Assembly (NCBI GenBank): GCA_937923465.1 | Contig: CALDUB010000214.1 | Coordinates: forward strand, 1-36,439 | DNA length: 36,439 nucleotides | Direction of reading: 5' to 3' | Source of the DNA: an uncultured Saprospiraceae bacterium | Lineage (GTDB): Bacteria > Bacteroidota > Bacteroidia > Chitinophagales > Saprospiraceae | Made by a program: the position numbers and the translations under genes | Notes under the pieces: model-generated | The model's database searches: none | The model's input: only the letters and a program-made list of their open reading frames with translations | What the model was told of the DNA's origin: nothing | Shown here: piece after piece, positions 25,659-32,825 of the stretch | Numbering within the stretch: position 1 is the first letter of the stretch | How the letters are laid out: each line of letters begins with the position of its first letter

Positions 25659-25756
25659 AAATTACGATTTGGGATTTACGAAGTACGACTGCTCTAGCTT
25701 GTACTATCTAGAATGGTCGTACTTCGTAAATCGTAATTCGTAATTCGTAAATCAAA
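25659..25756. repeat. Palindromic word-repeat element filling a convergent gap
   Basis: The gap from one stop codon to the other is filled by an inverted repeat built of variants of the word TTACGAATT/AATTACG. The right arm AATTACGATTTACGAAGTAC (read on the minus strand from 25738) matches the left arm from 25660, apart from a 7-base insert (GGGATTT). Extra copies (TAATTCGTAATTCGTAAATC) follow the right arm. Confidence 0.75.
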
Positions 25757-26497
25757 TCACATCAAACCCGTCTTGTGCAAAATCGGCAACTGACTCCGAT
25801 ATGCCTTTGCTATATTTTCTTGTGTAAATGTTGTTTCTGTGTCTCCGTAGGCAATCATTCTCTGGTTTAGCAATATCACTTTGTCAAAGTAATCTTTCAC
25901 CGTTGCCAAGTCATGGTGTACGACTAAAAGGGTTTTTCCTTCGCTCGCGAGGCGTTTTAAACTCTTAATAATTTGGTCTTCAGTAGTCACATCGACCCCA
26001 ACAAATGGCTCATCCAAAAGAAAAACTTCCGCTTCTTGTGCCATTGCACGTGCTAAAAACACACGCTGTTGTTGACCTCCTGAGAGTTCGCCAATCTGAC
26101 GTTCTTTCAAATTTCCAATACCCAAATCTTCCATTGCTTGCATCGCAACATTATGGTCGTGCGTATCCATTCGTTGAAAAATTTTCTTATGCGGATAACG
26201 TCCCATTAAGACAATATCATAAACCGTCGCGGGAAATGTCCAATCTACATCATCTCGCTGTGGCACGTAAACAACGCGTTTTCTTTCTTTTTCAATTGGC
26301 TTGCCTTCGATAGAAATTTTACCAGAGTTCGTTTCTATCAAACCCAAAATCGCTTTAAAAAGAGTAGATTTTCCAGCGCCATTTGGTCCAATAAGTCCAT
26401 AAATCAAACCTGGTTCAATATCCAAATAGATATTAGTCAAAACGCGCTTGCGGTCATAACTAACAGAAAGTCCTTTAACTGAAATTGTTGGTTGCAT
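25757..26497 (-). CDS. Metal ABC transporter ATP-binding protein (TroB/ZnuC-like)
   Basis: Cytoplasmic ABC ATPase of 246 residues for manganese/zinc/iron-type uptake. Walker A GPNGAGKST (37-45), Q-loop region 'VVYVPQRDDVDWTFPATVYDIVLMGRYPH' split over ~75-103, signature LSGGQQQR (138-145), Walker B VFLLDEPF (158-165), and H-loop 'LLVVHHDL'. 'DVDWTFPATVYDIVLMGRY' strongly resembles MntB/TroB/ZnuC proteins. It lies 71 bases downstream of the binding-protein gene on the same strand and is presumably co-transcribed. No permease gene follows: the next gene is convergent. Confidence 0.9.
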   Translation of the reverse strand: MQPTISVKGLSVSYDRKRVLTNIYLDIEPGLIYGLIGPNGAGKSTLFKAILGLIETNSGKISIEGKPIEKERKRVVYVPQRDDVDWTFPATVYDIVLMGRYPHKKIFQRMDTHDHNVAMQAMEDLGIGNLKERQIGELSGGQQQRVFLARAMAQEAEVFLLDEPFVGVDVTTEDQIIKSLKRLASEGKTLLVVHHDLATVKDYFDKVILLNQRMIAYGDTETTFTQENIAKAYRSQLPILHKTGLM

Positions 26498-26519
26498 AGT
26501 TTTACAGTTTACGATTTAT

Positions 26520-26568
26520 CTCTAAAAAACGCATCTAAAGTCCAAAATCTAACATCTAAAGTCTCTTT
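26520..26568. repeat. Word-repeat spacer (ATCTAAAGTC)
   Basis: The 71-base spacer between the binding-protein and ATPase genes reiterates the word ATCTAAAGTC and its variant ATCTAACATC. It is one of several such short-word spacers in the window. Confidence 0.6.
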
Positions 26569-27573
26569 CTACATCTGCCTAGCCACCACAAAAAAGCCTC
26601 CGATTAGTAGCAAGCCCAGAATGCCCCAAAGTAACCAACTAGTAGCACCGCCTTCGCCCTCTTCGACAACGACTGCCTTTTTCTCTGCACTCAAAGCCTT
26701 GACAATGGTATCTGTATTATGTTTCAACATATCCCAATAAGAAGGTGCTGGACTATCTTTGTCTCCGATGCTATCAGAATATAATTGACCTCCAATACTC
26801 ACTCCATTATCTTCAGCCAATTGTTCTAACAACTTAGGGTTAATTGTACTCTCAACAAAAACCGAAGGTACGCCAGTCTCTTTTATCACTTTCACCAAAC
26901 GCTTCATATCAGAAGTCTGAACCTGTGCATCTGTCGATGTACCAAGCACACTCTCCAAACGCACACCATAGCGACGTCCAAAATATTGGAAGGCATCATG
27001 TGAAGTAATTAAAACGCGTTGTTCTGCTGGAATTTTATTGATTTCAGTCTGAATATACGTGTCCATTTCTTCTAACTGCAAACGATATACACCGTAGTTA
27101 AATTCAAATTGCTCTTTAAAGTCTGGTAATAATTTAACTAAAGCATCTTTAACATTTTCGATATATTTCAGACCATTACTAGCATCCATCCAAGCGTGTG
27201 GGTCAGAAGAATTAGCGTATGTTTGACTTCCAATCGGAACGATTCCTTCAGTGATTAATTTGACATCAGCCTTTGTTCCTGAGTTTTCAATTAACTCAGA
27301 CAACCAACCTTCGAATGTCAATCCATTCTTTAAAATCAAATCTGCCTTTGCTATCAATTGTGCATCACTTGGAGTAGGTTCGTAAGTGTGCGGGTCTCCA
27401 CCAATCGGCACGACTGATACAATACGCACTTCATCTCCTGCAATGTTTTGTGCCATATCTGCAAAAATAGAAGCAGTAGCTACAACTAAAGGTTTTTCGT
27501 CTTGCGCTGCTAAACTATAACTGACACAAAATGATAAAACCACTAGGGCAAATTGACTAATTATACTTTTCAT
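26569..27573 (-). CDS. Metal ABC transporter solute-binding protein with C-terminal membrane anchor
   Basis: Cluster A-I (TroA/ZnuA) binding protein of 334 residues. Signal peptide about 1-23 (ends SLAAQ). Predicted metal ligands are His62 (GGDPHTYEPTP), His126 (SSDPHAWMD), His192 (ITSHDAFQYFGRRYG) and Asp267 (LYSDSIG). The third ligand being His rather than Glu points to TroA/ZnuA-type Zn or Zn/Mn binding, not PsaA/MntC-type. There is no His-rich loop. Unusually, after residue ~300 there is an acidic linker (VVVEEGEGG) and one transmembrane helix (SWLLWGILGLLLIGGFFVV), so it should be membrane-anchored at its C-terminus. Upstream on the same strand lies the dtxR-type regulator, separated by a twin palindromic element. 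Confidence 0.9.
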   Translation of the reverse strand: MKSIISQFALVVLSFCVSYSLAAQDEKPLVVATASIFADMAQNIAGDEVRIVSVVPIGGDPHTYEPTPSDAQLIAKADLILKNGLTFEGWLSELIENSGTKADVKLITEGIVPIGSQTYANSSDPHAWMDASNGLKYIENVKDALVKLLPDFKEQFEFNYGVYRLQLEEMDTYIQTEINKIPAEQRVLITSHDAFQYFGRRYGVRLESVLGTSTDAQVQTSDMKRLVKVIKETGVPSVFVESTINPKLLEQLAEDNGVSIGGQLYSDSIGDKDSPAPSYWDMLKHNTDTIVKALSAEKKAVVVEEGEGGATSWLLWGILGLLLIGGFFVVARQM

Positions 27574-27600
27574 AAATCTTAATTATTTTCTAACTACCTG

Positions 27601-27680
27601 GGTATCGGTCACTTTACTCAAATCAAAGATTCAAATTGAAGAATTTAACTAAACCTCAGATAAAATCAGTGCCCGATACC
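27601..27680. repeat. 80-bp palindrome-ended element, copy 1
   Basis: It begins GGTATCGGTCACTTT and ends CAGTGCCCGATACC, giving 12-base terminal inverted repeats with one mismatch. It is nearly identical at both ends to copy 2 placed in opposite orientation 19 bases away. The interior is AT-rich and only partly conserved. Confidence 0.85.
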
Positions 27681-27699
27681 TTTTCACAGCATAACAAAA

Positions 27700-27779
27700 G
27701 GTATCGGGCACTGACTTTTGTTTATACTTATGCTAAATCTTGATTTTGCAACTCTTTTTTAGTCAAAGTGACCGATACC
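27700..27779. repeat. 80-bp palindrome-ended element, copy 2 (inverted)
   Basis: This copy is the same length as copy 1. On the minus strand it begins GGTATCGGTCACTTT and ends CAGTGCCCGATACC. With copy 1 it makes a 179-bp palindrome. The inner arms (20 bases, 19 identical) flank the loop CACAGCATAAC. The outer 15 bases also pair perfectly. Confidence 0.85.
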
Positions 27780-27791
27780 AATCTGAGTAGT

Positions 27792-28466
27792 TCAATTATT
27801 TTTTCTTTGGATAAACAAATTTCTACTCACTTTATCAGACAAAACCAGTTCTTTTTCGCCATTCAAGAGAATTTGAATACTATCATCGTAACTAAACTTC
27901 TCAATAATCTCAATGCGTGTTCCTAAAACTAAACCTTGCTTATCTAAATATTGAAGAAATTTTTCAGAGTCTTCTTGCACACCTACGACAACACCCCACT
28001 CTCCTACTTTAGCATCTGACAGCTGAATTTGCTTTCGATAAGTAAACTTTCCGTCGGCATCTGGAATAGGGTCGCCATGTGGGTCGAACTTTGGATTTCC
28101 TAAAAAATCATCCAATTTCTCAACCAACTCTGGCGCTTTAATGTGTTCTAATTGCTCGGCAATATCATGTACTTTATCCCAAGAAAACTGCAACTTTTCC
28201 ACTAAAAAAGTTTCCCATAAACGGTGCTTACGGATGAGCTGTGTCGCAACTTCACTTCCTTTCTTCGTCAAGGTAACTCCCTTATACTTCGCGTAGTTAA
28301 TGAGTTTTTTCTCCGAAAGACGCTTTAACATATCGGTCACAGAGGCTGCGCTGGTTTGCATCTCATTACTGATATCATTTGTACCCGCAGACTTTTCTTC
28401 TTTTTCGCAAATATTGAAAATTGCCTTGAGGTAGTTTTCCTCTGTTTGAGATATATTAGGAAGCAT
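27792..28466 (-). CDS. DtxR/MntR-family metal-dependent repressor
   Basis: Cytoplasmic DNA-binding regulator of 224 residues. Winged helix about 5-70 ('TEENYLKAIFNI', 'SAASVTDMLKRLSEKKLINYAKYKGVTLT'). Dimerisation/metal domain about 71-140 ('RKHRLWETFLVEKLQFSWDKVHDIAEQLEHI', 'FDPHGDPIPD'), which holds the usual Cys/Glu/His ligand region. C-terminal FeoA/SH3-like domain about 145-224. Members bind Mn2+ or Fe2+ and then repress uptake genes. Gene order regulator - binding protein - ATPase supports control of this transporter. A perfect-arm palindrome overlaps its own promoter, suggesting autoregulation. Confidence 0.93.
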   Translation of the reverse strand: MLPNISQTEENYLKAIFNICEKEEKSAGTNDISNEMQTSAASVTDMLKRLSEKKLINYAKYKGVTLTKKGSEVATQLIRKHRLWETFLVEKLQFSWDKVHDIAEQLEHIKAPELVEKLDDFLGNPKFDPHGDPIPDADGKFTYRKQIQLSDAKVGEWGVVVGVQEDSEKFLQYLDKQGLVLGTRIEIIEKFSYDDSIQILLNGEKELVLSDKVSRNLFIQRKNN

Positions 28467-28497
28467 AATCTATTTATTGAAATTCATTTTTCAAGTA

Positions 28498-28529
28498 CAA
28501 AGATATAAATTTTTAGACTAATCTAAAAA
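28498..28529 (-). promoter_or_regulatory. Promoter of dtxR-type gene (TATCTTTG)
   Basis: On the minus strand TATCTTTG occupies 28505-28498, an exact TAnnTTTG match. The -33 position 21 bases upstream (28529-28527) reads TTT instead of TTG. Predicted start near 28491, about 25 bases before the ATG. Confidence 0.55.
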
Positions 28530-28530
28530 T
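28509..28530. promoter_or_regulatory. Putative DtxR-family operator
   Basis: A 22-base palindrome with perfect 9-base arms ATTTTTAGA / TCTAAAAAT around CTAA. The form resembles DtxR/MntR-type boxes (TTAGGTTAACCTAA-like). It lies between the -33 and -7 positions of the dtxR promoter, where a bound repressor would block polymerase. It lies 136 bases from msrB, which is divergent. Confidence 0.65.
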
Positions 28531-28665
28531 AATATACACAGACCAGAAAAAATATATTTTCAGATTTCATCATAAAAATTAAACCTTATGGTAGGTTTTA
28601 GGTGTTTCATTTAGGTGGTGAGTGAGATACGGGGATGTGGAAATTTTCATCAAAAAAATAATAAA

Positions 28666-29031
28666 ATGGCTTGGAATGATTTAACGCCCCAAGAGGCACG
28701 CGTAATAGAGCATAAAGGAACAGAAGCTCCTTTTGTTGGAGAGTACACAAGTAATAAAGCAGAAGGAACTTATGTTTGTCGTCGCTGTGATGCACCGCTT
28801 TATAAGAGTGCTGATAAGTTTGAAAGTAACTGTGGTTGGCCGAGTTTCGACGATGAGATATTACCTGGCACAGTGCGACGTGTACCAGATGCGGACGGGC
28901 GCCGCGTAGAGATTGTCTGCGATAACTGCGAAGGACACTTAGGGCACGTATTTGAGGGAGAACGATTTACTGCTAAAAACACAAGACATTGCGTGAATAG
29001 TATTTCAATGAAGTTTATCCCTGCAAAATAG
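28666..29031 (+). CDS. msrB: Peptide methionine-(R)-sulfoxide reductase
   Basis: Cytoplasmic repair enzyme of 121 residues that reduces methionine-R-sulfoxide. Zn-binding Cys pairs are Cys38/Cys41 (CRRC) and Cys85/Cys88 (CDNC). Catalytic Cys109 is in '[10 protein letters not shown]', the possible resolving Cys56 in 'SNCGWPSF', and the active-site 'GHLGHVF' is present. The ATG at 28666 ([14 protein letters not shown]) matches the family start. The in-frame GTG at 28615 would add 17 residues without similarity. It is divergent from dtxR, and a shared response to metal or oxidative stress is possible. Confidence 0.95.
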   Translation: MAWNDLTPQEARVIEHKGTEAPFVGEYTSNKAEGTYVCRRCDAPLYKSADKFESNCGWPSFDDEILPGTVRRVPDADGRRVEIVCDNCEGHLGHVFEGERFTAKNTRHCVNSISMKFIPAK

Positions 29032-29069
29032 CATAAAATAGTTTCTTTGAGAAGCACGAAATTTAAACG

Positions 29070-29113
29070 AAGAGTTTATTGTAGTCTATAAACTACGATA
29101 AGCTCTTTTTCAT
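29070..29113 (+). terminator. Terminator after msrB
   Basis: Stem AAGAGTTTATTGTAGT / ACTACGATAAGCTCTT with two G-U-compatible mismatches, followed by TTTTTC. Confidence 0.75.
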
Positions 29114-29242
29114 TTACTAATTACTTACTCGCCTATTTTTGCTAAATTTCCTATCTTTAGCAATCATTTCAGTTGCTTATGAGTTTTAGCTCATAAAGTA
29201 CTGAATGCTTTAGCATCTCTTCTCAAGTAAACTTTATTGACT

Positions 29243-30679
29243 ATGAAAATTAAAATTGGATTACTCTCGGCATTTTTCTTTGCCTTACTCATCGTATCGT
29301 GTACACCCAAGACACCAAAAGTTGTTGAAAAGCCAGTTGAAACAACAACTCCCGTTCCTGCCCCCGTTGACGAAAATTTAAGCCCCTGTCCTAAGTTTTC
29401 GGACCTTCCTTTCCAAGAGGCAGATGAAATGGAAACTGAATATGTCATCTACCGCGACATGATGAAAGCGGGCGAGACCATGGACGCTTACGAACGCTGG
29501 AAAAAAGTTTATGCCAAAGCACCCGCTGCTGACGGTAAAAGAAATACAGTTTATGCTGACGGAATTTACTTTAATGAGTATTTTATCAGCCAAACTCAAG
29601 ACAGTACAAAAATCAATGAATACATTGATGAAATTTTCGAAATCTATAAAGAAATAGACCGCTGCTATACCGACGGAAGTTTCTCTGACGGACGTAAAGC
29701 ATTTGACCTTTTCTATAAATACCCGCATCGTTCAACGAAAGAGGAGACGTACAACTTATTCAAAAAAGTCATTGATGCTGACGGAGAGGATATGCCTTAT
29801 TTCACTTTTAATCCTTTTGCAGCTCTGATTGTAGACATGCACAATGAAGAAAAAATTGACGATGCAGAAGCAAAGAAATACGTGAATCTCATGAACAGTG
29901 CATTAGCTAAGCAATTGGCAGAATGCAAAGGAAGCGAGTGCGACCGTTACACAGAAATCAAAAGATATATGCCAGAGCGTTTGGAGTACTTTGAGCGCGT
30001 CAAAGGCTTTTATGATTGTCAATATTTCACTGATAAATATTACACTGAATATAAGGAAAATACAAGTGACTGTGATAATATGCTAACGGTATTAAGTCGT
30101 ATGAAATATGGTGGATGTACACCTGAAAATTCTCCCCAATACAGTGAAGTTTTAAATAAATATTCTGCGGAGTGTAGAGAAACTAAAACTACATGTTACA
30201 CCTTCTTACAAGATGCACAATACAATGAAGCCCTTGATTGCTTTAAACAAAAGGCAGCAGAAGAAACAGATGTAACGAAAAAAGCAAAATACACTCTTTT
30301 GGTTGCTAAAATCTACTACGCACACTTAAAAAACTTCCCGCAAGCACGTAAATATGCAGAGGAAGCAGCAAGCATTCGTGGCAGTTGGGGAGAACCTTAT
30401 TTGCTCATCGGTCGTATGTATGCGTCAAGTGGTCCATTGTGTGGCTCAGGACGTGGCTGGAATAGTCAGATAGTCGTTTGGCCAGCATTAGACATGTGGT
30501 ACAAAGCAAAGAGTATCGACCCCGCAGCAGCACCAGAAGCAAATAAATTTATCAATCGCTACTCGCAATATATGCCTAACAAAGAGGATATTTTTATTCG
30601 TTCTTTGAAGGTTGGCGACGATTACAAAGTCCCTTGTTGGATACAGCGTACTACTAAAATCCGTGCTTCGGACGGGTAG
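29243..30679 (+). CDS. TPR-like lipoprotein of unknown function
   Basis: The protein has 478 residues. The start at ATG 29243 (MKIKIGLLSA) is preferred over a TTG six bases upstream. The lipobox LLIVSC gives lipidated Cys20. A Pro/Thr/Val-rich linker follows, then helical repeats of TPR type. The C-terminal ~120 residues ('NEALDCFKQKAAEE', 'FPQARKYAEEAASIRGSWGEPYLLIGRMYA', 'WPALDMWYKAKSIDPAAAPEANKFINRYSQYMPNKEDIF' in segments) match a widely conserved Bacteroidota envelope protein, with 'VPCWIQRTTKIR' near the end. Probably an outer-membrane scaffold; no enzymatic motif is seen. Eight or more cysteines in the second half suggest disulfides. Confidence 0.75.
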   Translation: MKIKIGLLSAFFFALLIVSCTPKTPKVVEKPVETTTPVPAPVDENLSPCPKFSDLPFQEADEMETEYVIYRDMMKAGETMDAYERWKKVYAKAPAADGKRNTVYADGIYFNEYFISQTQDSTKINEYIDEIFEIYKEIDRCYTDGSFSDGRKAFDLFYKYPHRSTKEETYNLFKKVIDADGEDMPYFTFNPFAALIVDMHNEEKIDDAEAKKYVNLMNSALAKQLAECKGSECDRYTEIKRYMPERLEYFERVKGFYDCQYFTDKYYTEYKENTSDCDNMLTVLSRMKYGGCTPENSPQYSEVLNKYSAECRETKTTCYTFLQDAQYNEALDCFKQKAAEETDVTKKAKYTLLVAKIYYAHLKNFPQARKYAEEAASIRGSWGEPYLLIGRMYASSGPLCGSGRGWNSQIVVWPALDMWYKAKSIDPAAAPEANKFINRYSQYMPNKEDIFIRSLKVGDDYKVPCWIQRTTKIRASDG

Positions 30680-30692
30680 TAAGTAATTTTGA

Positions 30693-30828
30693 ATTTTGAA
30701 TGAGTTAATTTTGAATTCAGCCCTATTTCGGTCGTGTTTGTGCGAGCATAAACACGACCGAAATTAATACTTAAAATCCTAACAACGTGAGCGACTGTCT
30801 ACCGTCGCCCGTCCACCGTCTACCGTTC
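30693..30828. repeat. Word repeats and hairpin between TPR and SpoIIM genes
   Basis: Three parts: TTTTGAAT repeated about three times (30689-30720); a perfect 15-bp stem ATTTCGGTCGTGTTT / AAACACGACCGAAAT (30725-30764), likely a transcription stop; and reiterated CCGTCTACCGT words (30796-30828). Confidence 0.7.
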
Positions 30829-30833
30829 GTAAC

Positions 30834-32759
30834 ATGCGCGAAACTAAATTCATAAAGCAGAATACCGAAAAATGGGAGGGTTTTGAAAAAACGCTCGAAA
30901 AGAATTCGGATAATCCAGAGGAACTGAACGACCTATTTGTACAGGTGACAGATGACCTCTCGTACGCTAGAACTTTTTATCCAAATCGTTCTGTGCGGGT
31001 GTATCTAAATGGATTGGGTCAAAAAATATTCTTCAGTCTTTACAAAAATCGAAAACGAGAAAAAGGACGTTTGAAGCATTTCATCTTAGAAGGTCTACCT
31101 CAGATTGTCTATGAAGCACGAAAAGAATTTCGGATTTCCTTCTTAGTTTTTGCTTTATCTATGGCGATTGGCGTCTTGTCTTGTTACATGGATGAAGACT
31201 TTGTTAGGATTATTTTGGGAGAAAGTTATGTAGAAATGACCCTCGAAAATATCCAAAATAATGACCCAATGGCGGTCTATAAAGCAAAAGACGAAGGTGG
31301 CATGTTTGCCCGCATTGCAGCGAATAATCTGCGTGTAGCCTTGATGACTTTTGCCATGGGAGCGGTTTATGCGATTGGGACAATTTTGATAATGATAAAA
31401 AATGGCATCATGGTCGGTGCTTTCCAATATTTCTTTGTGGAACAAGACCTTTTCTGGGAGTCATTCCTCACCATTTGGACACACGGGACACTAGAAATTT
31501 CTGCAATTATTATAGCGGGCGCAGCAGGATTGACAATGGGACGTGGCTTAGTTTTCCCAGGCACTCTTTCTCGTATCAAAGCTTTTCAAATTTCCGCGCG
31601 ACGCGGTTTAAAAATCATGGTAGGTATCACGCCTATTATCATTTTAGCAGGTTTTATTGAAGGATATTTTACGCGTTATACAGAAACGCCTGACGCTATT
31701 CGCTTGCTTTTCATCTTAGCTTGTCTAGCATTCATTCTTTTTTACTTCGTTTATTATCCTTGGATGAAGGCAAAACGTGGTTTTCAATCTGATTTGAGAC
31801 ATTCACATTTGTCTCCTGATGATGCACAAAAATTAAAATTCAATAGGATTAAATCAAACGGTGCTATTTTCTCTGATGTCTTTGTTTTCGCTGGAAAGTA
31901 TCTAGGGCAGCTATCTAAAATCGCAGCTGGAGTAACTGTTGTTTACTTATTTATCGCATTCTTAATAAGCGAGAGTTCACCAGCGGATACCTTTGAGTTT
32001 TCAAACTTCATGGCGAGCGCAGAACCTGGTGCTTATCAATTTGCGATGCTGATTGCTCAGTTATTTTTAGGTTCACTAAGTGTTGCGGGGCAATTTTTCT
32101 CTAATGAGCAAATCCTTCTTTTGATAGCAGTCAATACTCTGACCATAGCATTGGTAGGAACTTTTGTTTTCCAACTTTTATTAAAAGAAACCAATCCTAC
32201 TCTTATTCCAACAGAACAAAATAAAAAACTCTCTTGGCAATTTCTTCTATTTAGTAAAATGCTTGTTCCTGCCGCGACAATCGCTTTTTTCTTATCGGTT
32301 AACGAAGCTTATATTTACTTACTGGGTATAGTCGTGTTGCCTTTACTGATGGTTTGGATGTACATTATGGTCATTGAACAAAAGCATGTTTTTGCAGGTT
32401 TTGGGAGATTACTTGGGCTGCTTGGCGGTTCATTTTGGCGTATTTTAGGTTTGTCCCTTACTTTGATTTTGTTAGGCATGCTGACTTTTATGTTATCAGA
32501 TAGTCTCGTTTTTTATTTCATTTTTGATTTTATTGGAATGAATTTAAACTTTGAAGAGGAGACGATGAATAATATTTCTTCTGTTCTTTTGACAGGAGTT
32601 GCCATGTTCTTTTTGCATTTAATTTTTGCCATTTTAATGGTCGGATTTGGAATGGCGTATCATACTTTGGTGGAAATAAAAGAAGCGCCAAGTTTATTAG
32701 CGCGTGTTGAAAGAATTGGAGAAGAGCGCAGACTACAGGGAATGGCGCGGGAAAACTGA
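30834..32759 (+). CDS. SpoIIM-domain fusion membrane protein
   Basis: Multi-pass inner-membrane protein of 641 residues. After a cytoplasmic, basic N-terminus (1-98) comes a DUF95/SpoIIM domain (about 100-320) with membrane segments such as 'FLVFALSMAIGVLS' and 'LEISAIIIAGAAGLTMGRGLVFPG', the latter being the family signature. A second membrane module (about 345-620) of some six helices follows, ending in a basic cytoplasmic tail (RVERIGEERRLQGMAREN). In many Bacteroidota the SpoIIM protein is ~320 residues and lies in a MoxR/DUF58/RDD cluster. Here the protein is about twice as long and no such cluster is adjacent. The name does not imply sporulation. Role unknown, possibly peptidoglycan or envelope remodelling. 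Confidence 0.8.
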   Translation: MRETKFIKQNTEKWEGFEKTLEKNSDNPEELNDLFVQVTDDLSYARTFYPNRSVRVYLNGLGQKIFFSLYKNRKREKGRLKHFILEGLPQIVYEARKEFRISFLVFALSMAIGVLSCYMDEDFVRIILGESYVEMTLENIQNNDPMAVYKAKDEGGMFARIAANNLRVALMTFAMGAVYAIGTILIMIKNGIMVGAFQYFFVEQDLFWESFLTIWTHGTLEISAIIIAGAAGLTMGRGLVFPGTLSRIKAFQISARRGLKIMVGITPIIILAGFIEGYFTRYTETPDAIRLLFILACLAFILFYFVYYPWMKAKRGFQSDLRHSHLSPDDAQKLKFNRIKSNGAIFSDVFVFAGKYLGQLSKIAAGVTVVYLFIAFLISESSPADTFEFSNFMASAEPGAYQFAMLIAQLFLGSLSVAGQFFSNEQILLLIAVNTLTIALVGTFVFQLLLKETNPTLIPTEQNKKLSWQFLLFSKMLVPAATIAFFLSVNEAYIYLLGIVVLPLLMVWMYIMVIEQKHVFAGFGRLLGLLGGSFWRILGLSLTLILLGMLTFMLSDSLVFYFIFDFIGMNLNFEEETMNNISSVLLTGVAMFFLHLIFAILMVGFGMAYHTLVEIKEAPSLLARVERIGEERRLQGMAREN

Positions 32760-32786
32760 ACCTCTCCTCTAGTGTAATCGTTTAAC

Positions 32787-32814
32787 AGTAACACGCAAAT
32801 TCTTGTGTGTTACT
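32787..32814 (+). terminator. Hairpin after the SpoIIM gene
   Basis: AGTAACACGCAA pairs with TTGTGTGTTACT (one mismatch, four-base loop ATTC), followed by AATTTTC. It probably attenuates read-through into the next gene, whose ATG is 11 bases later. Confidence 0.6.
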
Positions 32815-32825
32815 AATTTTCTCCT

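Noticed and set aside
28615-28665. GTG start giving msrB a 17-residue N-terminal extension
   Set aside because: The extension lacks similarity to MsrB proteins, and the ATG at 28666 matches the conserved start.
30725-30764. Perfect 15-bp hairpin as a strong intrinsic terminator
   Set aside because: It lacks a clear T-tract on the plus strand, so it is described only as a likely stop within the repeat region.
30834-32759. Reading SpoIIM (and SpoIIE at 3209-4459) as evidence of sporulation
   Set aside because: Both domain families are widespread in non-sporulating bacteria, and no other sporulation gene is present.
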